Source: Gracilariopsis chorda
Taxonomy: Eukaryota > Rhodophyta > Florideophyceae > Gracilariales > Gracilariaceae
DNA: 64,000 nt
Assembly: GCA_003194525.1 (NCBI GenBank)
Contig: NBIV01000036.1
Span: 124,001-188,000, forward strand
Reading direction: 5' to 3'
The translations under genes were made by a program, and so were the position numbers. Below the pieces are notes generated by a model. That model was not told the origin of the DNA and made no database searches. It was given only the letters and a program-made list of their open reading frames with translations. Below, piece by piece: positions 33,428 through 43,168 of the stretch. Position 1 is the stretch's first letter. Each line of letters opens with the position of its first letter.

Positions 33428-34258
33428 TGAAAATTGAAGTGCAACGCCCTCAGGGAGGGATTCTAGGTACTTGATCGTTTTCCCGATATTATCGGTTGTG
33501 TAGTGTGTATATGAACTACGCCCCACAATGGTGGGTATGGACACGTGGGACATGGTTTTGGGTCAATTGGCGGTTGGCCACAGTAGTGGATGTTGCCACG
33601 AAATGTGGAGTATTTTAGTTAATATTATTTATTATTTTCACACCCATTTCTGGGAAGCTAGTACTTAGTGCGACGGCGCACTGCCGTCGCAGCAGTAAAC
33701 CTTCCCCAACAAGGGACCCCAACCTGGGGAATTGGCTCTAGTTGTTGCCGCTTGCGCGCGTGCTCTACTCCTCCTTGGAGGGAAACGCCGTAAACCACGG
33801 GACATCTAACCCCCTTGCACATCTAAAGAAGCCCATGCTTGGGAGTATAAGTGTTCCAATCTTATTGGTGTTTCGCCCTGTATAGGGAGTCCTGTCCACC
33901 GGCATTGCCGTATCTGTTCGTCGCTCTCGCGACCCACTTCGTCATTCCTTCCTCCTCTTCGCCCGTCCTTTTTTCCCCTTTTTTTAGGGTAGCACCTCCG
34001 GCTATCCGCGGCCCTCGTGTGCACATCCGCTCACACACCCCCACTTACGTCGAAACATACCTCTACTGAGGATCACACCCCGCTCACGCGGATACCGATT
34101 CTTCGCCTTCACCTCCCTGCGCGAATTGCGACAGGTGTCCCTGGACTTACAAACTGGCTTCGCCGTGACACCTCTGGGAGGGCTCTACCCAACTGGGTTC
34201 ACCTCTTGAGAGGAAGATCCCGAACGTCTTTCGGTGTTTTTCCCCTTTGGGGCATTGC
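33428..34258 (+). repeat. Hairpin-rich unit, right arm of a large inverted repeat
   Basis: Opposite-orientation partner of 31476-32276. It begins near GTGCAACGCCC and ends in GGGGCATTGCAC. Its last 70 bases form consecutive hairpins: CCCAACTGGG, CCTCTTGAGAGG, CCGAACGTCTTTCGG and CCCCTTTGGGG. The corresponding stems of the left arm differ in sequence but several still pair (for example CCCGCTTCCGGG). No protein is encoded. Confidence 0.7.
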
Positions 34259-34577
34259 ACCACAAAAATTTATTACGATGGTTATTATTGCAAGTACTAT
34301 AAGTTTATTATGCTTTTGAAGCTGTAAAAAAGGGTTCTATTTTTATCCATATTTAAATATTCCAAAATTTAGTTTTCTAATCTGCGTTAAAAGTTTATGC
34401 GCTTTACAAAATTTCCAGATAACAGTGCCTATAGCAGTCAATTTATATATATTTCAAAGTTTTTACGCTGTTTTTTTGAGGAATATTGAAATTTCTTTGT
34501 AGATTGCACATGGTAGAATAGAGTTTTTTTGAAAGCAAGCACCAGCAGGTAGTAATTTGATTTAAGTTATGGTTCTC

Positions 34578-34620
34578 TATTCTCATATGAGGTCAGCTAG
34601 CCGGTCGGATAGACACTAGC
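34578..34620 (+). repeat. Solitary right end of the CTAG-bounded piggyBac-like family
   Basis: CTCATATGAGGTC followed by GGTCGGATAGACACTAG (ending 34619) matches the right end of the copy at 49249 and the reverse complement of its left end at 46417. It probably closes a non-autonomous copy, perhaps beginning at 33118. Confidence 0.6.
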
Positions 34621-35174
34621 CAAAACTTTTACGACTTTCTTGGAAACGTTTCTGGTTTTTACACCAATGAGTTTGGTTTGTAAATCTAATATATATATCA
34701 AAAGAAAATATCTTCTCCAGCACACAACTGTCAACCAACCGTGTAGTAGTGCGATCGGTATCTACCCACTACCAAATCGACAACTGTGCCTTCTAAAGTA
34801 TTTATATATCTGTTAAGATTTCGGGAGCGAAAGTGTTATTTGTTTTTCGTAGCTTTTTCTAAGCGTAACCATTTTGGACATCAGTCATGTCGCGCCATGA
34901 CATGTCACAGTGCGCTCTGGATCAAGAAAGGGTGAAACTCACATCTATGTGACACATCGTATGTGTATCTACCTTTGATACCCTTGGATGTGCTTCTGCG
35001 CACCTTATGCGGCCGGTAGTACTCCATGCATGCTCCATCGAGCGATTTCCATGCTTTCTGTCCTGGTCTTTCAACAGTGACAGGTACCAACGGTAGAGCG
35101 GGAGAGAGAACAATCCTTTGCGCGTTTTCTTAATAACCCAAAGTTTCTTGAACGTTTCTGGTTGACTACAAACG
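34621..35174. promoter_or_regulatory. Upstream region of the AAMP-like gene
   Basis: About 550 bp, AT-rich on the left. It should hold the promoter of the WD40 gene. No clear core element or gene was seen. Confidence 0.35.
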
Positions 35175-36575
35175 ATGGAAGAGAATCGAACAGAATTCCC
35201 CTCTAGCAATGCGACGGCTCTTGTCGATGAGGTTGAATCTGAGCTTCCTCAGCTTGAGGAAGAAGATGCAGAAAAAATCATTATTCTGGAAGACGAAGGT
35301 ACGTCGCTTGAAGTTACGTCGCTTACATCAGATTAAACAGTGATTAGTCGGCCGGGCATATCTTTGTGTTAACTTGCTGTCATTTATCGGACACTTACCT
35401 TAAATCATCGTGCAGGTGGGAAAGAGCAGCCTGAAGACGATTTGGATATCGACGAAGTCGCAGAAGATGCACAGAGCTCTGAACCCCGGAGGGTGAAAGA
35501 CGACGCTGCTGTCGTGCTCCGGGGACATACTTCTGAGACATTGGCGGTAGCAGCATCACCTATAAATCGAAACATTCTAATATCAGGAGGTATGGATGAC
35601 ATCGGAATCATCTGGGATATAGAACTTCAAACAATCCTCGCCAAAGTTGATGGTACTAAGGAGTCAGTGTCAACCGTTTCTTTTAGTCAAGATGGTAACT
35701 ACGCTGCTTGTGGATCCGAAAATGGAGCTATTTCTATCGTATTCATGAACGGCTCAAGACCAGAACCGAGCGTCTTAGAGGGACCTTCGGATGCGATCAA
35801 TTTCTTTTCTTGGCATCCCAAAGGGCCAGTGTTGCTTGCAGGTTCTTCAGATACTGTGGCATACATGTGGAACGTAGTCAAGGGTACATTTATGGCAGCG
35901 TTTGCGGGTCATGAGGACGCTATCACCTGTGGGTCGTTTACTGCCGATGGGAAACTCGTCGTAACCGCTTCTCGAGATTCATCAGTGCGTGTGTGGAGTC
36001 CAACTAGCGCATCGACGTTGCTTCGCATCCAGTTGGGTCTTGCTTCACTTGGATCATCGTTTCATAACGCTGACATTTATTGCATGGCAGTTGGAACAGC
36101 TGATACAAGCGCATCTATGTTGATCGCATCTGGTTGTGCGGCCGGTGACGTTTTCGTAACACACAGAGAAAGCGGACAAGTGGTGGCACAACTTCCTCGG
36201 CATGAAGGCGGAGTTGAAAGCATTGCGTTTGCCCCTCAAGGAATCCAACTTGTATTGCTAGCGACTGCCGGTGCAGATGGGGTAATACGAATCTGGGATA
36301 TGGAAAATTCAACCGAGAGATGTAAATTTCTCCATGGGGGGGTGGTGTCCAAAGTGGTATGGCATCCTCACAAACCACTTATTGCGTCGGGTTCTTCAGA
36401 CGGAACAATCATGGTTTGGAATTTCCTATCAGGGCAGCAAGCGTGTAGGTTCGAAGGGCATACTGAGTTTGTTTCAGACGTCTGTTTTGCTGGTGATAAC
36501 AACTTTATTGCTTCTACCTCTGGCGACGGCACTGTACGCTTGTTTGATCTTAGAAAGGAGTTATCCAAAGCTTGA
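35175..36575 (+). CDS. WD40 protein, AAMP/Sqt1-like
   Basis: Two exons, 35175-35298 and 35416-36575, with a 117-nt intron (GTACGT...GCAG); phases match and give 427 aa. Exon 1 supplies an acidic N terminus (MEENRTEF...EEEDAEKIIILEDE), as in AAMP (434 aa). Exon 2 holds about seven WD repeats with endings such as GIIWD, YMWN, VRVWS, IRIWD, IMVWN and VRLFD, and the family phrase WHPKGPVLLAGSSD. Yeast Sqt1, the homologue, is the chaperone of ribosomal protein uL16 (Rpl10); human AAMP also binds cytoplasmic partners. A ribosome-assembly role is inferred. The gene converges on uS9 with 54 bp between stops. Confidence 0.88.
35299..35415 (+). other. Intron of the AAMP/Sqt1-like gene
   Basis: 117 nt; donor GTACGTCG, acceptor GTGCAG. 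A Gly codon is split and the acidic N terminus is joined to the WD repeats. Confidence 0.85.
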
Positions 36576-36629
36576 CGATGGAGTTGATAAAATACATATC
36601 GTTGAAGTAGACTGTGAATATGAATGATA

Positions 36630-37493
36630 CTACCGTTTGACCCATTGGAAGGACTTGCGTGCTTTCTTCCTACCATACTTCTTACTCTCAACAACACGGC
36701 TATCCCTGGTTAGCAAACCATTGGATTTAAGTGTTGACCGCATGTTGGGGTCCCATTTCTGCAAAGCACGAGCGATTCCATGTCTGATAGCCTCCGCCTG
36801 GCCGTTCGTACCTCCGCCTTTCACATCGCATCTGATGTCCATCTTGCCAATCATGCCGAGCAAGTCCAGAGGTTTGAGAACTTTGTCCCGATGATCTATA
36901 CGAGGGAAGTAGTCCACCCAAGACTGGTTGTTGATGACTATGTGACCTTCACCATCAGTAAGCCATATCCTTGCACGACTTCGCTTTCGTCGGCCAATAG
37001 CGTGAGCTTCGCCATACTCATTGAGTTCTTGACGATACTGATGTTTTTGCTGAGTTGACTGAACTTTTTTCCAGTATGCTTCCGCCGTTCTCACCTCCTC
37101 CGCCGCGAGCTCAGCGAGGGGGTTTTGCTTCGGATCTGTCGGGTCAGGAAAGTGAAGAACATTGGCAACTGGCTTCAGATCGGAGCCAGAGGCTGAGGCT
37201 TGTTTAGAAGGATCTGCAGAGGTAGCTCCGGGACTTGTAACCCCTGATTCACTCTGCACGATTGACGAAGCATGAACAGAAGCAGTCTGGGTTAGCGCCA
37301 ACGCAGCTCCTATAGACCGTCGGTAGTGGAAATAGTGCAGAACGCGCTGAGCGCGGATCGCTGCTCCTCGGGCGATAGGGAGCATCAATTCTGAGCGAGA
37401 CGGGAAGGAGCCGAATGAGCTCGGACGTGCAGAGAAATGGAATCCGGAAATGAACGCCGTCTTGACGACTACAAGGAGGTGTCGAAGATCCAT
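36630..37493 (-). CDS. MRPS9: Mitochondrial ribosomal protein uS9m
   Basis: 287 aa from ATG 37493. Residues 167-287 are the complete uS9 domain: GRRKRSRARIWL at the start, DVKGGGTNGQAEAIRHGIARAL in the middle and the hallmark tail KKYGRKKARKSFQWVKR, whose end reaches the P-site tRNA. The first 160 residues are a long extension that starts with basic and hydrophobic residues and fits mitochondrial import. Plastid rps9 is normally plastid-encoded in red algae, which favours the mitochondrion (inference). It is divergent from the small membrane protein gene. Confidence 0.93.
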   Translation of the reverse strand: MDLRHLLVVVKTAFISGFHFSARPSSFGSFPSRSELMLPIARGAAIRAQRVLHYFHYRRSIGAALALTQTASVHASSIVQSESGVTSPGATSADPSKQASASGSDLKPVANVLHFPDPTDPKQNPLAELAAEEVRTAEAYWKKVQSTQQKHQYRQELNEYGEAHAIGRRKRSRARIWLTDGEGHIVINNQSWVDYFPRIDHRDKVLKPLDLLGMIGKMDIRCDVKGGGTNGQAEAIRHGIARALQKWDPNMRSTLKSNGLLTRDSRVVESKKYGRKKARKSFQWVKR

Positions 37494-37917
37494 TCTTGTT
37501 CAAGGGCTCTCGAAACAGCGTCGATCAAGTGACAGCGTGACAGATTGGATGCCGTAGTGACGTACATTCTGGACACGTATTACACGCGATGGGGGCGTGG
37601 CCTTTTTGTATTGGCCAGAAGTCAAGCCGCTCAAGCGGCAACTCGCATAATCGTGACAACACATCTCGGAACACCTCGGAGGGCCATCTCCGTGTCTTCT
37701 TTGTACCGTCGTACCGACTGTGCCATCAGCCAAGGTTGTACAAGCCTATGTACTCCGCAGCGTACGCTTCGTAACACCGCCGACAACATCGCCATCCCAC
37801 GCAGCGTTCTCAGAATCTTTTCACACCTCACCTTCACAAAGCCCACGTATCACCAAGCCTTCCACAACCCCCTATACCCAAGCTACACCGATCCAAGCTT
37901 GAAGAACGACCCACGGC
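37494..37917. promoter_or_regulatory. Divergent promoter region uS9m/small membrane protein
   Basis: 424 bp between divergent starts. Several overlapping frames are open on the plus strand, but their composition does not look like protein. Confidence 0.35.
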
Positions 37918-38151
37918 ATGTCTGAATCACGACCACTGCTGCCGCTCCGCAGAGAGTTCACCCGCTCCAACTGTTTTGAAGCCTGGACGAAACTCGTAAT
38001 CACCTTGGCCTTCGTCAGTACAATATGTTTGCCCATCATAGTGTACGCCAGGGCAATATCCACAAGCGGACTTTCCCCACGAGAGTTTATAAACGCTGTC
38101 ATCGATGAAGCCCACTATCAGGCCCTGTATAGAAATGCCGCCGTCTCATAA
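37918..38151 (+). CDS. Small single-pass membrane protein, unknown
   Basis: 77 aa, MSESRPLLPLRREF at the start, one clear membrane span at about 25-45 (KLVITLAFVSTICLPIIVYA) and a short hydrophilic C terminus. The basic residues before the span suggest the N terminus is cytosolic. I know no family for it. Position between two housekeeping genes, a clean ATG, and a stop 6 bp before the TTC4 stop fit a real gene, but short frames of this kind can arise by chance. Confidence 0.45.
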   Translation: MSESRPLLPLRREFTRSNCFEAWTKLVITLAFVSTICLPIIVYARAISTSGLSPREFINAVIDEAHYQALYRNAAVS

Positions 38152-38157
38152 CTGCCT

Positions 38158-39420
38158 CTATCGTAACCGCACTCCCTTCGGAACCACATACAGCACCGGG
38201 AAAAACGGAATTATGTAGTCCTTGCGCTCCAGCACTTCGCCGAGTGTCACGTTCCCTTGCACAGAAACCCAATCGCCAACCTCATCCTGCCCTAAGCACG
38301 AGCCGCAGAAATCTTCGCTATCCTCGTCGAGCTCTTCAATGCTTCTTGTCCACCGTCTTCGATACCGTACCTCAAGAGTCTCTACACTCGCATACCGTCG
38401 ATTCACATCCCATTCTGGCCTATACTCAAACACCTGCCTTATCATTTCATCCATGCAAACCTGCTCCGATACACCCTCAAGGTAATCGCTTTGATCTCCC
38501 ATTTCACACTCTACCACCTCGTCAGGATAAATCAGCAAAACGGGCCACAGCCACTCTCCCTGTTCTCTGTACGCTTTCGAGGTTGTATACCGCCGTTGTT
38601 GAGCAAACAACGGTGCTCCGCATTTGATCCTGCGTTTCTCCATCATGACGGCAACACTGTCACGTTCCTTCTGTCGTTCGCTTTCACGTGATTTGCGTGC
38701 TTCATTCATTCGTCTTTGCTTTTCAATCTTTGCCTCAACAATTTTTCGCTGTGTCTGGAAAAGATGGGTATCACCTGCATTCCCTTTGCTGAGCTCAAGT
38801 CCCTGCTTGATATGCCTGTTCGCTACATCGTGCTTCTCCAGAATCATTGCACATAGGATTGCCCTTTTGAGGGTGTAAGTATCAAAAGTCAGTAAACTGT
38901 ATTGCATCGTCGCAGACCTCTCACTCACATACCTGTAGTGCGCCTTTATATTACTCGGCGTTAGTCGTAGACAGTGTTCGACGTCTTTTAAAGCTCTCCC
39001 GCAGTTTCCGAGCTTATATTCCGCCATGGCACGGTTTAAGTACGCCGGGCCGAGAACGTCTGGTATGTCTTTAGCTGCTTCTATTGCAGCATTGTACTTA
39101 TGAATCGCCGTTTTATAGCCCCTATGTCGCATACATACATATTCCATTGTTAGTGAAAATGTTTGGGAAAGCGCTTTTAGATTCTTAGCACAAGAGATGA
39201 TACTTTACACTTTCCCTCGCTTGAAGTGCCGATTGCCTTCGTCGCGTAACAGTTCAGACCTTTCTTCAGCGCTTTCTTCATCGTGAAGCAAGTGCGATAG
39301 TGCGCCCAACGCTGAAGAAACATGTTCGGCATCCCCTTCCTCCAGCTTAGGGATTGTGGCGCCATCCGGTGCGAACAGTGGACAGTCCTCCCAATCCTCC
39401 TTATGTTCAGGTTTGTTCAT
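38158..39420 (-). CDS. TTC4: TTC4/Cns1-type TPR co-chaperone
   Basis: Three exons on the minus strand: 39420-39209, 39121-38933 and 38863-38158, giving 368 aa (human TTC4 has 387). The introns are 87 nt (donor GTAAAG) and 69 nt (donor GTATGTG, acceptor AAAG). The N terminus MNKPEHKEDWEDCPLF is the TTC4/Cns1 start. TPR helices follow (GNRHFKRGKVGYKTAIHKYN, YLNRAMAEYKLGNCGRALKD), then a Lys/Arg/Glu-rich helix and the C-terminal wheel-like domain beginning EWLWPVLLIYPDE and ending FPVLYVVPKGVRLR. The protein links Hsp90/Hsp70 to clients and is essential in yeast. The second intron is in frame and without stops, so retention would add 23 residues. Confidence 0.9.
38864..38932 (-). other. In-frame second intron of TTC4
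   Basis: 69 nt, a multiple of three, no stop. Splicing gives AHYRAILCAMILEKHD, which fits the TPR helix better than the retained version. Confidence 0.75.
39122..39208 (-). other. First intron of TTC4
   Basis: 87 nt, donor GTAAAG, branch-like CACTAAC about 30 nt upstream of the AG acceptor. It splits a Val codon. Confidence 0.75.
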
Positions 39421-39689
39421 GATGATACAAGTGCTTCAAGGTTTCTGGACGCAGCCTACCGGTTTCTATACGATTCGCAATACCTGTAACTTTTGTACGG
39501 CCCCGGCGTGCTGGGATTGGGATTGATCCTTCGCTTCAAAACTGGAAAGCACTGAACTTAAACTTTACTGTAGATTTATATTAAAATTAACATTGCCTCA
39601 CAGGTTAGGGTTAAAGGGTTACCAAGGGTAAGAAGGGGAACGAGACGAGTAGACCTCTAACTGATGGTTGTTCATTGTGGCGCAGTAGG
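39421..39689. promoter_or_regulatory. TTC4 upstream region
   Basis: About 270 bp holding the TTC4 promoter by position. No core motif is certain. Confidence 0.3.
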
Positions 39690-40305
39690 TATAAAAGGCT
39701 TCCTCTTTCCGACCTAAACTGGATCCTGTGCACAGATAGTTATTGATGTTTGTTTATGGATGGACGAAGCCTAATTCCTAGTTCGACGTACCAACTCTCT
39801 AATAAGCCAGTCTGTGCCCCAAAGCCATGTCCTCGAAGCAGGCTCAGTTGCGGATCCATTTTGCTGCCTGCTGATTTGCAGCAACAGAAAGGTCGGCACA
39901 CCACGGCGGGCGGATTAACGCATTGTGCCCAACGCGGGGCCACCGGAAGTTATGCCATTAGCGCAGCACTAAGCCAGTATAAAGCGACTTGGCACCGTAG
40001 CTCTAGAGATGGACTAAGACGACTCCAACGTCGACTCTTTTTGCCTGGACGACTTCAACGATATCCACGGTCATTATCCAGAGATGTCTTCTGCCTCTGA
40101 GAGCTTTACCCCAGGCGAAAGGTGAGCAGCTTATGCTCTACGCGGGATCCAGAGCTGCACCGTAAATTAAACAAAAGCGAAATTGGGCTGGTGCGGCAAA
40201 ACAATGAAGACGGTGGCGGAACAGAAAAGCGCCGAGCTGCTGCAACTGATCGTGAGACTTGTATCTATGCTTGTCAGCCACACTCAACCGTCGCCGCAAG
40301 ATTAA
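39690..40305 (+). pseudogene. Decayed bZIP-like locus
   Basis: A TATAAAA at 39690 precedes a short coding-like stretch near 40008-40120: ATG GAC then a stop, then an acidic run (DDSNVDSFCLDDFNDIHGHYPE), MSSASESFTPGE, and a GGTGAGC donor-like site. Downstream, at about 40165-40300, two frames together give an RNWAGAAKQ, RRWRNRK basic patch and KSAELLQLIVRLVSMLV, a pattern like a bZIP basic region and leucine zipper. Stops and a frame change break it. The reading as a bZIP is tentative. Confidence 0.3.
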
Positions 40306-40933
40306 CCTGAACAAATCGTCTTCCTCGTCCCTCGAAATAGTCATCTACACAATAACAGAAAGCTAAGTGCAAAGGATTGTATTGTTTAGCGTGGATACAA
40401 TGTAACATCTTCAGGTTGAATAAAGTGCAAGACCAGCGTTGCAATTCCCAACTTTCACATGGTGGGCGAAGAACTGCTGAGTTACGCCAGCAAGCCGATG
40501 CTCGACCCAGTCCTGGCGTGGTGTACCTTCGTACCTCTGTAGATACTTGGGTATGCACTTCTTACAATATGGACAAGCTCTACTGTCCATGTCCATGGCC
40601 GCACCCAAGTGCATACCCCTCTAGCACATGTAAACGGGTAGATGCTGAATAATTGTTGTCCTTGTGGATATGTTTGTGAATGTGAACAACGATATTTACC
40701 GAGCCATGAGATTCTTGATAATACTTCTGAAATATCTTCAGAAGATGCAGACAGGAGGACAGAGGATACGATATTTCATTCCTGTACATTTTGGCGCGTT
40801 GTTTGCTTTATAAGGATATGTCCAATTCTGAGCAAAGCTGTTTCACATACGAACCAGAACATTAAAGATCTCTAACAAAGCATCAGTCTGTACGCCCCAC
40901 AACTCCCAAATAGTATGTAAGCAAGTACTTGAG
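40306..40933. other. Spacer downstream of the MYB gene
   Basis: No gene recognised. The right end is the 3' flank of the minus-strand MYB gene. Confidence 0.35.
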
Positions 40934-43168
40934 TTAATGTCTATCATCGCTGTTGCCCTTCGACTCCGAATGGGACGGAGATGAGGACGATGGTGTTCGA
41001 GACAAGATTTGCAGCGAATGAACGGCGTCAAAGATTTCTTTCTGCTCCCTGGGAGAGTAAGCGTCTACCCTCGGTGAATTGGCACCACTGCCAGAATTCG
41101 AGGTCGGGCTGGCCGGGGCAGGCATATCAGCCTTTGCGCTCTTCTCTTCCTTTGATTGAGCATTGGCGTTTTCCCGATCAGGAATCGGGTGCACGTCCTT
41201 GGTGTTAACCACAGAGACATTGCGGTGCGTTTCCGATTCGGGTCTCGGGCGCTTTGGTGCTTGTTTGACAAGGTTCGGTGACGGAGCGATTGGGACACAA
41301 CGCGCCTTCTTCATCGGTCGCGGGCAGGCAGAAGAGTCAGCGCTTGCCATTGCCGTCGAAGCAAGGTTTGCACTTGAGAAGGAAGCCCTTCGTTTCCTGC
41401 TCTTCTTAGTAACAAGAGGAGAGGTTTGGGTCTTTCTTTCCTGGGGTGACTCGTTGAGGGTTGGCTTGCTGCTATCCGTAGCCGCCGACTTGATTCGGGA
41501 AAAATTGTCCGACTCGGACATTTCGCCGCTCGAGACGTTATTTTGAGCTTGTTCAACAACAGTTCGTTTAAGGATACGCTTCCTCGACTTTGACAGCCTT
41601 GAACGATGTGCTCGGCTCTTTGCAGGGGCGCGTAGTGAGGTGCCAGTGTTCTTTCTGCTGTCGTCTGAAGATGGTACGGATTGGTCAATAGTCTTCTTGC
41701 CCGATGTGGAAACAGAGGGATCCTGATTGGTGGCACATGCAGTGCTATCAGTAGCTTGGTTGAAAGGCTTGGCAGCCGTGCTAGCGGCGCCGCCTTTGGT
41801 GGTGAGTTGCTGAGGTTGCTGAAGGGAGTTCCAGGGGGGAGGTCGGGTGGTGGTCTGAACGACATGGGCAGATTGAAGAGGTTGTGAACCTCCGATCTGT
41901 ACGATTTCTTGTAGGACGCCACCATACCGACGTAAAGCATTGCACTTTGCGCAGTTGTCAATTGGCCCGCCAGGGTGAGAGTGAAGATGGGAAAGTTGGG
42001 GCGTATGGTGCTGTAGTGGGGTGACCGGGACGAGGGTAGCAGGTGTTTGAGCGACAGATGGAGATTGTGCGATTGCAGCAGACGGGTACGGACCAGGTGT
42101 GATTGGGGAGATGAGGTTGAAAACAGGGTGCGGCATGGGCACATGTTGCGGTTGTGGAGTCGGAGACTGAGCATAGGTTTGACCGCTGACGTAGGACATT
42201 GGTGACGGGTGTGCGGAAGCGGGGAAGTTGGGTCGATGGAGGTTTGGAGACTGCGTTGGACAGACGTTGAGGTACGGGGAGAAGACGGGTTGTGCGGATG
42301 GTTGATGCTGGATGGTGATCTGGTGGTGCGGCTGGGCCAGATAAGGGGAGTGCTGCAGGTGAGGTACAAACGGGTTTGGAGAAGCGGCGTATTGCAGATG
42401 CATTTGCTGCGCATGAAGTGGTGGTGTAGAATGGATGGAATGGGAGGGCGGTAGCGCGGAGTGGACTTGGTGGAGCGGGAATGCGTAGGGCTGCGGGTGG
42501 GCGGCGGGATGCGAGTGAGCGGGAGCGGAGGGGGCGGCAGCGACCGGGGTGGGGGGTTGAGGCGCATGGGTGGCGGAGGCGGGGTTTGACGTGTGGGGTG
42601 GGGGAGGGGCGGGATGTTCTCGCAGCTTGCGCGGGTAGGGCGTGGCGGACTTTCGCTTGGGACGGGCGCGGGGGACGTAATCGTCGGTCTTCTCGCGTGC
42701 AACCTTGTCGAAGTACTTCTGAGCGTGGGAGCGGACCTGAGCGATGGATCGGGTGCCGACGTGTTCGGTAACCTTTGCCCAGTGGCGCTTGAAGAGTCTG
42801 AGACCGTCAATCATGCGCTGGTGTTCGGAGGCGCTCCACATTTCGCGCACCTTTGTGGTGGTGTAGGGCTTGCGGGGGCGGGGGCGGGCGGTTGTTGGGG
42901 GTGGGAATTGTGATTGAGGGGGGGTGGGGGTGGGGGGGGGGACGGGGAGGTAGTGGATGTGTTGGGGAGGGGCGACGGCGATGGCGGTGGGATCGACCCA
43001 CACGGGGGCGATGTGGGGCATGACGGGGAGGGAGAAGTGGAGTTGGTGGGGAGGGGGTTGTGGGGGAGGCTGTGTGGGGTGTGGTTGCTGGGGGGTTGGA
43101 TGTGTGGGGGTGGGGGTGGGGGCGGGAGTAGCTGGGGGAGGAGACGGCAGCTGGGCGAGGCCGGACAT
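40934..43168 (-). CDS. SHAQKYF-type single-MYB transcription factor
   Basis: 744 aa from the ATG at 43168, which sits in a good context after a UTR-like pyrimidine-rich stretch. The frame stays open up to 43672 but that part is GC-rich and of low complexity. The MYB repeat (about 108-155) has W111 and a second W at 130 and ends in RSHAQKYF (S147 to F153), the hallmark of the CCA1/LHY/REVEILLE and related families; the preceding REMWSASEHQRMIDGLRLF is REVEILLE-like. The flanks are Pro/His/Gln rich. A short Cys pair (CAKC) lies near the middle and the C-terminal third is Ser/Lys rich with KKSRKRR-type basic patches. It is a nuclear DNA-binding protein. A clock role is known for plant relatives but cannot be assumed here. 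Confidence 0.82.
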   Translation of the reverse strand: MSGLAQLPSPPPATPAPTPTPTHPTPQQPHPTQPPPQPPPHQLHFSLPVMPHIAPVWVDPTAIAVAPPQHIHYLPVPPPTPTPPQSQFPPPTTARPRPRKPYTTTKVREMWSASEHQRMIDGLRLFKRHWAKVTEHVGTRSIAQVRSHAQKYFDKVAREKTDDYVPRARPKRKSATPYPRKLREHPAPPPPHTSNPASATHAPQPPTPVAAAPSAPAHSHPAAHPQPYAFPLHQVHSALPPSHSIHSTPPLHAQQMHLQYAASPNPFVPHLQHSPYLAQPHHQITIQHQPSAQPVFSPYLNVCPTQSPNLHRPNFPASAHPSPMSYVSGQTYAQSPTPQPQHVPMPHPVFNLISPITPGPYPSAAIAQSPSVAQTPATLVPVTPLQHHTPQLSHLHSHPGGPIDNCAKCNALRRYGGVLQEIVQIGGSQPLQSAHVVQTTTRPPPWNSLQQPQQLTTKGGAASTAAKPFNQATDSTACATNQDPSVSTSGKKTIDQSVPSSDDSRKNTGTSLRAPAKSRAHRSRLSKSRKRILKRTVVEQAQNNVSSGEMSESDNFSRIKSAATDSSKPTLNESPQERKTQTSPLVTKKSRKRRASFSSANLASTAMASADSSACPRPMKKARCVPIAPSPNLVKQAPKRPRPESETHRNVSVVNTKDVHPIPDRENANAQSKEEKSAKADMPAPASPTSNSGSGANSPRVDAYSPREQKEIFDAVHSLQILSRTPSSSSPSHSESKGNSDDRH

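Noticed and set aside
31476-34258. Inverted units as ribosomal RNA or tRNA genes
   Set aside because: Despite the many hairpins I could not match any conserved rRNA or tRNA segment.
41311-42810. 499-codon minus-strand frame in the MYB gene
   Set aside because: It is a shifted reading of the same low-complexity MYB coding sequence; only the other frame contains the MYB repeat.
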